Below are positions 33,365 through 41,973 of a stretch of 64,000 nt of DNA, in pieces (within the stretch, counting starts at the first letter, position 1; each line of letters starts with the position of its first letter). The notes beneath the pieces were generated by a model that was given only the letters and a program-made list of their open reading frames with translations, searched no databases and had not been told where the DNA came from. This DNA comes from Stenotrophomonas maltophilia (GTDB lineage Bacteria; Pseudomonadota; Gammaproteobacteria; Xanthomonadales; Xanthomonadaceae), in assembly GCF_039555535.1 (NCBI RefSeq), contig NZ_CP154630.1:2183001-2247000 (forward strand), given 5' to 3'. The translations under genes were made by a program, and so were the position numbers.

Positions 33365-34738
33365 TCAGGTGAACCGCAATCCCACCCGCGCGCCACCGAT
33401 CGGTGCCGTATCAATCACCATAGCCGCGCCGTGCCGTTGCGCGATCTCGGCCACGATCGCCAGCCCCAATCCACACCCATCGCCTTCGCTGCTCACGCGG
33501 TAGAAGCGTTCCGTGACACGGCCGCGCTCGGCCTCGGCGATGCCGGGGCCATCATCGTCCACCCACACTTGCACGCGGTCGGCATCCTGCTGCACACCCA
33601 GCGTGATCACGCCGCGCACTGCGCCATAGCGCAATGCGTTGTCCAGCAGGTTGCCCAGTGCCTCGCGCAACAGCTGCGGGTCACCCTGCACCGGCACCCC
33701 GTCATCGGGCCCGTCGTAACCCAGGTCCACGCCTGCGGCCAGTGCCCGGTCGGCGTAGCGCTCCACGACGCCACGCGCCAATCCGGCCAGTTCCACCGCC
33801 TGCAACGGCAGCGCACCGCCGTGCGAATCCTCGGAACGGCTGAGCATCAACAGCTGGTTCACCAGATGCTGCAGCCGCGCCAACCCCGCCAGCGTGCCGG
33901 ACAAGGCCAGTTGCTGCGCCTGCGGATCATGCTGGCGCAATGAGCTTTCGAGTTCGACCTGCATCGCCGCCAAGGGCGTGCGCAGCTGGTGCGCGGCATT
34001 GCTGACGAAACGTCGCTGCGCAGCCTGCATGGCGTCCAGGCGTTGCAGCAGCGCGTTGTAGGCCTCCACCGCAGGCCACAGTTCGCGCGGCGCTTCCTGC
34101 GCCGGTTCCAGCGGCGCAAGCGGATCCGGCCGCGGGCTGGCCAATCGCCGCGCGACCTGGTTGGCGTGCCGGGCGGCGGCGCCGGTGCCCGACCAGGCCA
34201 GCCATGCGGCCAGTGCCAGGATCGCGGTCTGGAACGGGATGCTGGTCATCAGCAGCTTGCGTTCCAGGCGATGGCGCTTGCGCAGCGTTTCGGCCACGCG
34301 CAGGCGGATGTCATGGCCTGGCCCGGCGCTGACCACCACTTCCACCATGCGCACCGCCTGGCCGCGCAGGCGTGCGTCGTAGTAGACCGCGTCGTTGCCA
34401 TCGGCGGCGACCGTTGGGCGCGGCAATGCTCCGGGCAGATCGCCATACAGGCGCCCGCCCGCGGCGTCGACTACCTCGCCATGCACTTCGTCGGCGGTGT
34501 CCCAGGTGAACATGCGCGAGACCGCCGGCGTGATCTCGATGGAAACTTGGTCGTCCTGCACCTTCACCAGTTCGGACAACGACATCGCCGAGTCCAGCAG
34601 CCAGCGGTCGTAGACCTGGCCGGCATAGAAGCGGGCCAGCGCGAACGAGCCGACCGCGCTGCACAGCATCAACACCAGCAGCGGCAGCCACAGGCGACGC
34701 AGCAGCAGGCCGCGAAGGCTGTGCACTCGCTCAGTCAC
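33365..34738 (-). CDS. Sensor histidine kinase (TctE/QseC group) beside the Czc-type operon
   Basis: 457 residues from GTG 34738, which overlaps the regulator gene by 8 bp and gives 'VTERVHSLRGLLLRRLWLP', a basic start before the first membrane helix. Helices lie at about 15-35 and 155-180, flanking a periplasmic sensor domain. The H-box is 'SNAAHQLRTPLAAMQ', with the Gln after His typical of the TctE/2CSK group. The N-box is 'LLDNALRYGA' and 'DDDGPGI' and 'GCGLGLAIV' are the G-boxes. It pairs with the response regulator directly upstream. The position opposite a CzcCBA-type operon suggests metal or organic acid sensing; TctE-type kinases classically sense tricarboxylates. Confidence 0.85.
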   Translation of the reverse strand: MTERVHSLRGLLLRRLWLPLLVLMLCSAVGSFALARFYAGQVYDRWLLDSAMSLSELVKVQDDQVSIEITPAVSRMFTWDTADEVHGEVVDAAGGRLYGDLPGALPRPTVAADGNDAVYYDARLRGQAVRMVEVVVSAGPGHDIRLRVAETLRKRHRLERKLLMTSIPFQTAILALAAWLAWSGTGAAARHANQVARRLASPRPDPLAPLEPAQEAPRELWPAVEAYNALLQRLDAMQAAQRRFVSNAAHQLRTPLAAMQVELESSLRQHDPQAQQLALSGTLAGLARLQHLVNQLLMLSRSEDSHGGALPLQAVELAGLARGVVERYADRALAAGVDLGYDGPDDGVPVQGDPQLLREALGNLLDNALRYGAVRGVITLGVQQDADRVQVWVDDDGPGIAEAERGRVTERFYRVSSEGDGCGLGLAIVAEIAQRHGAAMVIDTAPIGGARVGLRFT

Positions 34739-35405
34739 CACCGGCCTCCAGGCGGTAGCCGAGGCCGCGCAGCATGCGGACGCCAACGCCGGCACGCGCC
34801 TGTTCCAGCTTGCGGCGCAGGCGGCTGACATGCACCTCGATCACCGACAGGTTGGCTTCGTGGTCCCAGCTGTACAACGCATCGAACAGGCGCTGCTTGG
34901 TGACAGTGCGACCGGGATGCTGCATCAGGGCATCGACCAGCGCCAGCTCGCGCGCGGTCAGTTCGATGCGCTGGCCATCCACCTGTACTTCATTGCGGAT
35001 GCTGTCGAAGCACAGGCGCCCGAGCCGCTTCTGCGCCGGCGCGTCGCTGCGCCGGCGTGACAACGCGCGCAGGCGTGCTTCCAGCTCACCCAGTGCGAAC
35101 GGCTTGGCCAGGTAATCGTCGCCACCCCGGTCCAGCCCAAGGATGCGGTCCTCCACGCCGTCGCGTGCCGTCAGGATCAGCACCGGCAGGGTGACGCCAT
35201 CGTTGCGCAGCCGCGACAGCAGGTCCAGGCCATCGACGTCGGGCAGCGAGAGGTCCAGCACCATCACGTCATACGGTGCGCTGGCCAACGCTGCGGGCGC
35301 GTGCAACCCGCGCGAAAGGTGGTCGCATAGATGACCGGCGCCCTGCAGGGCGCGGATCAGTCCATCGGCCAGAGCGGCATCGTCTTCGATCAGCAGGATT
35401 CGCAT
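34731..35405 (-). CDS. OmpR-family response regulator beside the Czc-type operon
   Basis: 224 residues from ATG 35405; a longer frame upstream would disrupt the 'MRILLIEDD' start. The receiver has its phospho-acceptor Asp in 'VMVLDLSLPDVDG', the Thr in 'LILTARD' and the Lys in 'YLAKPF'. The C-terminal winged helix includes 'LTARELALVDALMQHPGRTVTKQRL' and 'VIEVHVSRLRRKLEQ'. It is divergent from the outer-membrane efflux gene with 62 bp between the starts. That gap contains four evenly spaced GCAAG repeats, probably its binding sites. It likely activates the efflux operon and itself. Confidence 0.9.
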   Translation of the reverse strand: MRILLIEDDAALADGLIRALQGAGHLCDHLSRGLHAPAALASAPYDVMVLDLSLPDVDGLDLLSRLRNDGVTLPVLILTARDGVEDRILGLDRGGDDYLAKPFALGELEARLRALSRRRSDAPAQKRLGRLCFDSIRNEVQVDGQRIELTARELALVDALMQHPGRTVTKQRLFDALYSWDHEANLSVIEVHVSRLRRKLEQARAGVGVRMLRGLGYRLEAGGD

Positions 35406-35406
35406 T

Positions 35407-35450
35407 GCAAGCTTCGTGCAAGGTTGGGGCAAGTTTGGCGCAAGTGCATC
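35407..35450. promoter_or_regulatory. Four GCAAG direct repeats at exact 11-bp spacing
   Basis: GCAAG begins at 35407, 35418, 35429 and 35440, each 11 bp from the next, on the same strand. Eleven-base direct repeats are the half-site spacing of OmpR/PhoB-type regulators. The array fills most of the 62-bp gap between the response regulator gene and the efflux operon, so it could control both. Confidence 0.7.
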
Positions 35451-35467
35451 ACCTTACCGTGACGCGC

Positions 35468-36715
35468 ATGAACTTCACCTCTTGTCTCGTGGCCGTACTC
35501 GCCACTCTTTGGTGCGCGCCCTCGGCTTCGGCGTTGTCCCTGCAGGAAGCACAGCGTGCAATGGAAGCACACAACCCGGACCTGCGCGCGGCGGCGCTGG
35601 AACTACGCGGGGCGCAGGGCGATGCGCAGACAGCGGCATTGCGCCCGGCCACCGAGCTGTCGATCGGCACCAGCAAGATCAGCCCCAAGCAGGGCATCGG
35701 CCCCGGGCGCTGGCAGGACAAGCGGATGGACAGCACCGTGGGCCTGGGCTGGACCTGGGAACGCGGTGGCAAGCGCGCATTGCGCGTCCGCCAGGCGGAA
35801 GCGCTGCTGGAGGTGGCCGGGCTGGAGATGCTGGATACCCGGCGCCGACAGCAGGTGGCGCTGCATGAAGCCTACTTCGGCCTGAAGGGCGCACAGGAGC
35901 GGGCGCAGATTGCCGATGCCAACCGCCAGAGCTCGGCCGAGCAGATGGCGGCGGCGGCCAAGCAGGTTGCTACCGGCGCGATGGCGCCGGTGGATCGCGC
36001 GCGGCTTGCGGTGGACGACCTGGCCGTCGCCGACGCGGCGCGCGAGGCGGCCCTGGATCTGCGCGATGCGCGGCATGCGCTGGGCCTGCTGCTCGGCAGC
36101 GACGACAACCACGACCTCACTGCCGATGACCCCTGGCCGGATGCCAACAGCGTGGCCGATGTGCGCGCGTTCGACCCGCTGCAGCGCGCCGATCTGCGTG
36201 CGGCGCGTTCGCGCCTGGCCGCCGCCGACGCTGGTGTGGCACTGGCGCGCAGCGAGCGCCATCGCGACATCCAGCTGGGCGTGGAAGCCGAACGCGAGCC
36301 GACCGACATCAGCGGTGTGACCTGGGGTGTGTCGTTGACCATTCCACTGGGTAGCCCATCGCGTGCACGCGGCGCGATCCAGCGTGCCGAGGCTGACCGT
36401 GACAGCGCAGCGTTGGAGCTGCAGGTGCTGCAGCGCGAAGCGCGGGCCGAGCTGGACCAGTTGCAGGCCGGCGCGCAGTCCGCCGCGCAACGGCGCACCG
36501 AGTACGAAGGCCTGCACGCCGACGCCGCGCGCAAGGCGGTGCAGGGCATCGAACTGGCCTACCGCCGTGGTGCCGCCAGCCTGACCGATCTGCTGGATGC
36601 GCGCCGCAGCTGGCGCGACTTCGAAGCTGCACTGATCGACGCGCGTGCCGACCATGCCATTGCCCTGGCGCGCTGGGAAGCGGCCACATCCGTTGTTGAA
36701 GGAGAGTCCCGATGA
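35468..36715 (+). CDS. Outer-membrane efflux protein (TolC/CzcC family)
   Basis: 415 residues from ATG 35468. The signal peptide is about 1-23. 'LSLQEAQRAMEAHNPDLRAAALELRGAQGD' opens the first of two TolC repeats, rich in long coiled-coil helices. 'LGWTWERGGKRALRV' and 'VSLTIPLGSPSRARG' are the strand regions of each repeat. It is the outer-membrane channel of a tripartite metal efflux pump. The gene overlaps the adaptor gene by 4 bp. The upstream region carries the GCAAG array. Confidence 0.85.
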   Translation: MNFTSCLVAVLATLWCAPSASALSLQEAQRAMEAHNPDLRAAALELRGAQGDAQTAALRPATELSIGTSKISPKQGIGPGRWQDKRMDSTVGLGWTWERGGKRALRVRQAEALLEVAGLEMLDTRRRQQVALHEAYFGLKGAQERAQIADANRQSSAEQMAAAAKQVATGAMAPVDRARLAVDDLAVADAAREAALDLRDARHALGLLLGSDDNHDLTADDPWPDANSVADVRAFDPLQRADLRAARSRLAAADAGVALARSERHRDIQLGVEAEREPTDISGVTWGVSLTIPLGSPSRARGAIQRAEADRDSAALELQVLQREARAELDQLQAGAQSAAQRRTEYEGLHADAARKAVQGIELAYRRGAASLTDLLDARRSWRDFEAALIDARADHAIALARWEAATSVVEGESR

Positions 36716-37884
36716 AGTCCATCGTCGCCCATCGCCCACGGGCGCGACATGCTGTGCTGCCAGCGCTGCTGGCGCTGGCCCTGCTGAGCGGCTGTGGCCG
36801 CGAGCCGGCGTCCTATGCCGAGGGCGCGCCGCAGGTCAGCGCCAGCCAGATCCAGTTTCCCGCCGACAGTCGCCAGCTGGATGTGCTGCGCAGTGAAGCG
36901 GTGACCGCTGGCGCCAGCAGCAGCCTGCAGCTGCCGGGTCGGGTGGCCTGGGACGAAACGCGCTCCAGCGCACTGCACACCCCGCTGCCGGGGCAGGTCG
37001 CGCGCATCGAGGCGCAGCCGGGGCAGAGAGTGAAGGCAGGGCAGGTGATCGCCTGGATCACCTCGCCGGAGTTCGGCCAGGCCCAGGCCGAGGGCGCGCG
37101 TGGCCGTGCCGAACTGCAGCAGGCACGCAAGGAGCTGGAGCGCACCCGCGAGCTGCACGCCGCGGGTGTGGCGTCGGGCCGTGAACTGGATGAAGCCGAA
37201 GCGAACTTCGCTGGCAGCCAGGCTGATCATGCGCGTGCGACCGCCTTCGCCAGGGCCTACGGCAATGGCCAGCGCGTCGACCAGCGCCTGCCGCTGCGCG
37301 CGCCCATTGATGGCGTCCTGGTGGAGCGGCGGATGAGCCCGGGAATGTCGGTCAGCCCCGACAGTGAACAACCATTGGCGGTGATCGGCGATCCGGACCG
37401 CCTGTGGTTGCTGCTGGACATTCCCGAAAGCATGGCAGGGCGGCTGAAGGCCGGCATGCCGGTCAGCGTGTCGGGCGCAGATGGCCAGCCGCTGCAGGCG
37501 ACCCTGCAGCATGTGGACGATTTCGTCGACAGCGATCGCCGCGTGGTGCAGGCACGCGCCGAACTGGACAACCGGGCTCGCGCATTCAAGGCCGGCCAGT
37601 ACGTGCGTGCGCAGGTGGCGTTGCCGGCCGAGGGCGGCGTGTCGCTTCCGGATGCGGCGGTGCTGCTGATCGACGGCAAGCAGGTGGTGTTCGTGGAGGA
37701 AGGCAAGGGCCGCTTCGTGCGCCACGCCGTGCATGCTGAAGAGCTGGGTGACGGCCGCCTGTGGGTGCGTGAAGGCCTGGCGGCGGGCAGCAGGGTGGTC
37801 GTCGAGGGTGGCCTGCTGCTGCAGCAACTGGTCGACAGCGCGCCGGCCGCCGCCAGCGCCGGCACGGGGCATGCCGCCCCATGA
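36712..37884 (+). CDS. RND efflux periplasmic adaptor (CzcB-like lipoprotein)
   Basis: 390 residues. The N-terminus has a lipobox ('LALLSGC', Cys about 24), so it is anchored by lipid in the inner membrane. 'PGQVARIEAQPGQRVKAGQVIAWITS' is the first lipoyl half-motif. A helical hairpin follows (about 120-175), then the second lipoyl half ('LRAPIDGVLVERRMSPGMSV') and the beta-barrel and membrane-proximal domains. It bridges the RND pump to the outer-membrane channel. It is joined by 4-bp ATGA overlaps to both neighbours, so the three subunits are translationally coupled. No His-rich N-terminal metal-binding extension is seen. Confidence 0.85.
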   Translation: MKSIVAHRPRARHAVLPALLALALLSGCGREPASYAEGAPQVSASQIQFPADSRQLDVLRSEAVTAGASSSLQLPGRVAWDETRSSALHTPLPGQVARIEAQPGQRVKAGQVIAWITSPEFGQAQAEGARGRAELQQARKELERTRELHAAGVASGRELDEAEANFAGSQADHARATAFARAYGNGQRVDQRLPLRAPIDGVLVERRMSPGMSVSPDSEQPLAVIGDPDRLWLLLDIPESMAGRLKAGMPVSVSGADGQPLQATLQHVDDFVDSDRRVVQARAELDNRARAFKAGQYVRAQVALPAEGGVSLPDAAVLLIDGKQVVFVEEGKGRFVRHAVHAEELGDGRLWVREGLAAGSRVVVEGGLLLQQLVDSAPAAASAGTGHAAP

Positions 37885-40800
37885 TCGATCGCCTGATTGC
37901 CTATTGCCTGCGCCAGCCGCTGATGGTGATGCTGGCACTGCTGCTGTTCATCGGCGCTGGCATTGCCGCGTTCCGAGTGCTGCCGGTGGAGGCCTTCCCG
38001 GATGTGTCCGACACCCAGGTGACGGTGGTGTCGCTGCATCCCGGCCGTGCCGCCGAGGAGGTGGAACGCGAGGTGACCATGCCGCTGGAAGTGGCACTGT
38101 CCGGTATACCGCATTCGGTGCGGGTGTTCTCGCACACCCAGTTCGGCCTGTCGATGATCATCCTGTCCTTCGACGACAAGGCCGATGACTATTTCGCGCG
38201 CCAGCAGGTGCTGGAACGCCTGCAGGGCGTGGAGCTGCCGGAAGGGGTAACCCCGGAGCTGGAGGCGATGAGCTCGGCGGTGGGGGAGATCTATCGCTAT
38301 GTGCTGAAAGGCCCGCACATGACGCCGACCCAGCTGCGTACCGTGCAGGAATGGACGATGGAGCGCAGCCTGCGCACTGTTCCCGGCGTGGCCGATGTGA
38401 TCAGCTTCGGTGGCTTCGCACGCACCTTCCAGGTCAAGCCGGACCTGGACAAGCTGCGTGACCGCGGCATCAGCCTGGGTGAGTTCGCCGAGGCGCTGGA
38501 AAAGGGCAGCTCGAATGCGGGAGGCGGCTATGTGGAACGCGGGCAGCAGCAGTTCCTGATCCGTGGCGTGGGCCTGATGCGTTCGCCGGCCGACATTGGC
38601 AACGTGGTGGTGGCACAGCGCAGTGGTACGCCGATCCTGGTGCGTGATCTGGCCAGCATCGCCGATACCGGCCTGCCGCGGCAGGGCCTGGTCGGCCAGG
38701 ACGACAACGATGACGCGGTGTTCGGCATGGTGCTGATGCGCAAGGGCGAGAACCCGTCCGACGTGCTCGACGCCCTGCATTCGCGCATCGCCGAGATCGA
38801 AGCGAACCAGCTGCCGGCCGGGATGAGCATCGAGCCGTTCTATGACCGCTCATGGCTGGTCTCGACTACGCTGAAGACCGTGTTCCGCAACCTGCTGGAA
38901 GGTGCAGTGCTGGTGTTCCTGGTGCTGTGGCTGTTCCTGTACAACGCCCGCGCCGCGCTGATCGTGGCAACAATGATGCCGCTGGCGTTGCTGTCCACCT
39001 TCCTCGGCCTGCACCTGTGGGGCGTGCCGGCCAACCTGCTGTCGCTCGGTGCGATGGACTTCGGCATCATCATCGATGGCGCGGTGATCGTGACCGAGCA
39101 CATCGTTTCGCGACTATCGAAGCTGCCGCCCAACGCCGACAGGAAGACACGCTTCTCGACCATCCTGTCGGCGGCATCCGAAGTGGGGCGACCGACGTTC
39201 TTCTCGATGATGATCATCATCGCCGCGCACATCCCGATCTTCACTCTGCAGCGCCAGGAGGGTCGCATGTTCGCGCCGATGGCGTACTCGGTGACCTCGG
39301 CGCTGATCGGTGCCTTGATCCTGGCGTTGACCGTAGTGCCGCTGTTCTGCTTCTGGTGGCTGCGGCGCGACCGCATGCGTGACGGCAATCCGCTGATGGA
39401 TCGCCTGACCGGATGGTACAAGCCGGTGCTGGAGCGCGCCCTGGCGCGACCGCGCGCGGTGGTGCTGACCGCGGTGGCGCTGCTGGTCGCCACCCTGGCG
39501 CTAGGCACGCGGTTGGGTTCGGAGTTCCTGCCGGAGCTGGACGAGGGTTCGATCTGGCTGACCGCCACGCTCGACCCCAGTACCAGCCTGGCCGAGGCAC
39601 AGCAGCAGTCGCGGCGCATCCGCGAGCTGGTCGGCAGCTTCCCGCAGGTGTCGACGGTGGTGGCCAAGCTCGGCCGACCGGAAGACGGCTCCGATGCCAA
39701 GGGCGCCAACCAGATCGAGGCACTGGTAGCACTGAGACCAGAGAAGGAGTGGCCGAAGGGCGTGGACAAGCGGCAGCTCGTGAGTGACCTGCAACGCACC
39801 TTGGAGCAACGCATTCCGGGCCCGGAGTTCTCGATCTCGCAGCCGGTGCGCGACAACATCCTGGAGAGCATTTCGCAGATCAAGGGCCAGGTGGTGATCA
39901 AGGTCAGCGGCTCGGACCTGGAGGTGCTGAACCGGCAGGCGCAGGCCATCCTGGCCCAGGTGCGCGGCGTGGAGGGCGTGGAGAGTGCCTTCATCGACCG
40001 TGATGGCTCGCTGCCGCAGCTGCAGATCGAGATCGATCGCGACCGTGCCGCGCGCTACGGCCTGAACGTGCGGGACGTCGACGAGGTGATCGAGACCGCG
40101 CTGGGCGGACGTCAGGTGGGCGAGCTGTGGGAGGGCGACCGCAAGTTCCCGATCACGCTGCGACTGGACGACGCCGACCGTGACCTGCAGCGCCTGCGCA
40201 CGGTGCCGGTGGGCATCGGCGATGGCCATACGGTGACGCTGTCCGACGTGGCCGACTTCCGCATGGCCAGTGGCGCGATCAATATCTCGCGTGAGAACGC
40301 ACAGCGGGTAAAGGCGGTCAGCATCTTCATCGCCGGGCGTGACATGGGCAGCGTGGTGGCCGACATGCGCAAGCGCGTGGATGCGAACGTGCAGCTGACG
40401 GAGGGTTACCGGCTGGAGTGGTCCGGTGAATTCGAGAACCAGCAGCGCGCGATGAAGCGGCTGGGCTGGGTGATTCCACTGTCGGTGCTGATCATCTTCG
40501 TGTTGCTGTTCGATGCCTTCAAGGACATCAGCAGCGCCGCGCTGATCCTGGCCAACGTGCCGTTGGCGATGATCGGCGGCATCCTGGCGCTGTGGCTGAC
40601 CGGCATTCCGCTGTCGGTGTCGGCGGCGATTGGATTCATCGCCCTGTTCGGGCAGGCGGTACTGAACGGGGTGGTGATGCTCAGTCGATTTGCCCAGCTG
40701 CGCGAACAGGGCATGGACCTGCTGCAGTCGGTGGTACAGGGCTCGCTGCAGCGCCTGCGCACGGTGCTGATGACCGCGCTGCTGGCGATGTTCGGCCTGC

Positions 40801-40958
40801 TGCCGATGGCCACCTCGCACGCGATCGGTGCCGAGACCCAGAAGCCGCTGGCGGTGGTGGTGATCGGCGGCCTGCTGTCGGCGATGCTGCTGACCCTGCT
40901 GGTGCTGCCCACGCTGTACTACTGGGTGCATCGCCGCCGCGAGGCCCGTTCCGCCTGA
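37881..40958 (+). CDS. Heavy-metal RND efflux pump (CzcA-like)
   Basis: 1025 residues, full length for the HME-RND family. 'DTQVTVVSLHPGRAAEEVEREVTMPLE' is the N-terminal family signature. Helix 4 reads 'DFGIIIDGAVIVTEH' (about 393-407), which preserves the two Asp and the Glu used for proton relay in CzcA/NccA-type zinc, cobalt, cadmium or nickel exporters. The C-terminal half is 'AAIGFIALFGQAVLNGVV' with helices 10-12. It expels metal ions from periplasm or cytoplasm using the proton gradient. It is the last gene of the three-gene operon. The exact metal cannot be read from the sequence with confidence. Confidence 0.88.
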   Translation: MIDRLIAYCLRQPLMVMLALLLFIGAGIAAFRVLPVEAFPDVSDTQVTVVSLHPGRAAEEVEREVTMPLEVALSGIPHSVRVFSHTQFGLSMIILSFDDKADDYFARQQVLERLQGVELPEGVTPELEAMSSAVGEIYRYVLKGPHMTPTQLRTVQEWTMERSLRTVPGVADVISFGGFARTFQVKPDLDKLRDRGISLGEFAEALEKGSSNAGGGYVERGQQQFLIRGVGLMRSPADIGNVVVAQRSGTPILVRDLASIADTGLPRQGLVGQDDNDDAVFGMVLMRKGENPSDVLDALHSRIAEIEANQLPAGMSIEPFYDRSWLVSTTLKTVFRNLLEGAVLVFLVLWLFLYNARAALIVATMMPLALLSTFLGLHLWGVPANLLSLGAMDFGIIIDGAVIVTEHIVSRLSKLPPNADRKTRFSTILSAASEVGRPTFFSMMIIIAAHIPIFTLQRQEGRMFAPMAYSVTSALIGALILALTVVPLFCFWWLRRDRMRDGNPLMDRLTGWYKPVLERALARPRAVVLTAVALLVATLALGTRLGSEFLPELDEGSIWLTATLDPSTSLAEAQQQSRRIRELVGSFPQVSTVVAKLGRPEDGSDAKGANQIEALVALRPEKEWPKGVDKRQLVSDLQRTLEQRIPGPEFSISQPVRDNILESISQIKGQVVIKVSGSDLEVLNRQAQAILAQVRGVEGVESAFIDRDGSLPQLQIEIDRDRAARYGLNVRDVDEVIETALGGRQVGELWEGDRKFPITLRLDDADRDLQRLRTVPVGIGDGHTVTLSDVADFRMASGAINISRENAQRVKAVSIFIAGRDMGSVVADMRKRVDANVQLTEGYRLEWSGEFENQQRAMKRLGWVIPLSVLIIFVLLFDAFKDISSAALILANVPLAMIGGILALWLTGIPLSVSAAIGFIALFGQAVLNGVVMLSRFAQLREQGMDLLQSVVQGSLQRLRTVLMTALLAMFGLLPMATSHAIGAETQKPLAVVVIGGLLSAMLLTLLVLPTLYYWVHRRREARSA

Positions 40959-40965
40959 CCACACT

Positions 40966-41037
40966 GTGGAGCCGAGCCCGTGCTCGGCTGGTCGTGGCGC
41001 GAAGACCAGAAGCAGCCGAGCACGGGCTCGGCTCTAC
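40966..41037. repeat. SMAG-type repeat pair
   Basis: GTGGAGCCGAGCCCGTGCTC faces GAGCACGGGCTCGGCTCTAC. The left end is a GTGG variant of GTAG. It sits just after the CzcA-like gene. Confidence 0.8.
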
Positions 41038-41043
41038 AGGGGC

Positions 41044-41060
41044 TCCACGGGCTGCGTGGA
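41044..41060. repeat. TCCACG-type palindrome
   Basis: TCCACGGGCTGCGTGGA, a degenerate member of the ATCCACGC family. Confidence 0.5.
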
Positions 41061-41090
41061 TACGATGGGCTGCCACGGGTTCCCAGCCAG

Positions 41091-41110
41091 ATCCACGACA
41101 TGCGTGGATG
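41091..41110. repeat. ATCCACG-type palindromic repeat
   Basis: ATCCACGACATGCGTGGATG, close to the copies at 4786, 14475 and 25697, near the 3' end of the SDR gene. Confidence 0.6.
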
Positions 41111-41123
41111 CCCTCCGCGCGAT

Positions 41124-41867
41124 CTACGCCATCCCGCCGTTGGCGCGCAGCACCTGGCCGTTGATCCACCCGCCATCGGGGCTGGCCAGGAACCCGACCG
41201 CACCTGCGATGTCCTCGGGCGTACCCAGCCGTTCCAGGGGATTCAGCTTGGCCAACCGCTCGATCAGCTCCGGCGATTTTCCCTCCAGGAACAGGTCGGT
41301 GGCGGTGGGGCCCGGTGCCACTGCGTTCACGGTGATGTTGCGCCCGCGCAGCTCCTTGCTGAGGATCGCGCCCATCGTCTCCACCGCCGCCTTGCTGGCC
41401 GCGTACACGCTGTAGTTCTCCAGCTTGATGCCGACCACGCTGGTGGACAGGGTGATCAGCCGGCCACCGTCGCGCACGCGTCGCGCGCTTTCACGCAGCA
41501 CATTGAAGGCGCCCTTGAGGTTGATGCCGATCACCCGCTCGAACAGGGCGTCGTCGGTGTCGGCCAGTGGTGCCAGCTGCAATACGCCGGCGCTGTTGAC
41601 CACCACGTCGATGCCGCCGAAACGGGCTTCGATGGCATCGAACAGCCGCCGCACCGCCTGCGGATCGGCGACATCGGCCTGCAGTGCGATGGCCTGCGCG
41701 CCGGCTGCATTGAGTTCGGCAGCCAGCGCCTCGGCGTCGTCACGGCGCCCGGCATAGTTGATCGCGACCGCGTGGCCATCGGCCGCGAGCCGACGTGAGA
41801 TGGCGGCGCCGATACCGCGGGAGCCGCCCGTGACCAGGGCGACGCGGCGGACGGGGGGAGTAGGCAT
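41124..41867 (-). CDS. SDR-family oxidoreductase
   Basis: 247 residues from ATG 41867. The Rossmann glycine motif is 'TGGSRGIG' (13-20). 'NSAG' lies at about 91-94, and the catalytic Tyr155 and Lys159 in 'YSVYAASK', with Ser at 141-143. 'LASPDGGWINGQVLRANGGMA' is the usual C-terminus. This is a classical NADP(H)-type short-chain dehydrogenase, similar to FabG-like reductases of unknown substrate. It is divergent from a LysR-type regulator, which probably controls it. Cytoplasmic. Confidence 0.85.
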   Translation of the reverse strand: MPTPPVRRVALVTGGSRGIGAAISRRLAADGHAVAINYAGRRDDAEALAAELNAAGAQAIALQADVADPQAVRRLFDAIEARFGGIDVVVNSAGVLQLAPLADTDDALFERVIGINLKGAFNVLRESARRVRDGGRLITLSTSVVGIKLENYSVYAASKAAVETMGAILSKELRGRNITVNAVAPGPTATDLFLEGKSPELIERLAKLNPLERLGTPEDIAGAVGFLASPDGGWINGQVLRANGGMA

Positions 41868-41925
41868 GGTGGATTCCAGCGGGGCACGCCGGAGCGGCGC
41901 AGGACCATCTTCGCCACATCGAAGG

Positions 41926-41965
41926 TCCGGATAATCCTGCATAATCCGCCAACATCATCCGGATA
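41926..41965. promoter_or_regulatory. Repeat-rich control region between SDR and LysR genes
   Basis: TCCGGATA occurs at 41926-41933 and again at 41958-41965. ATAATCC occurs at 41931 and again exactly 10 bp on at 41941. All lie in the 106-bp gap between divergent start codons, where a LysR regulator would bind. Confidence 0.45.
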
Positions 41966-41973
41966 CGCGAACA

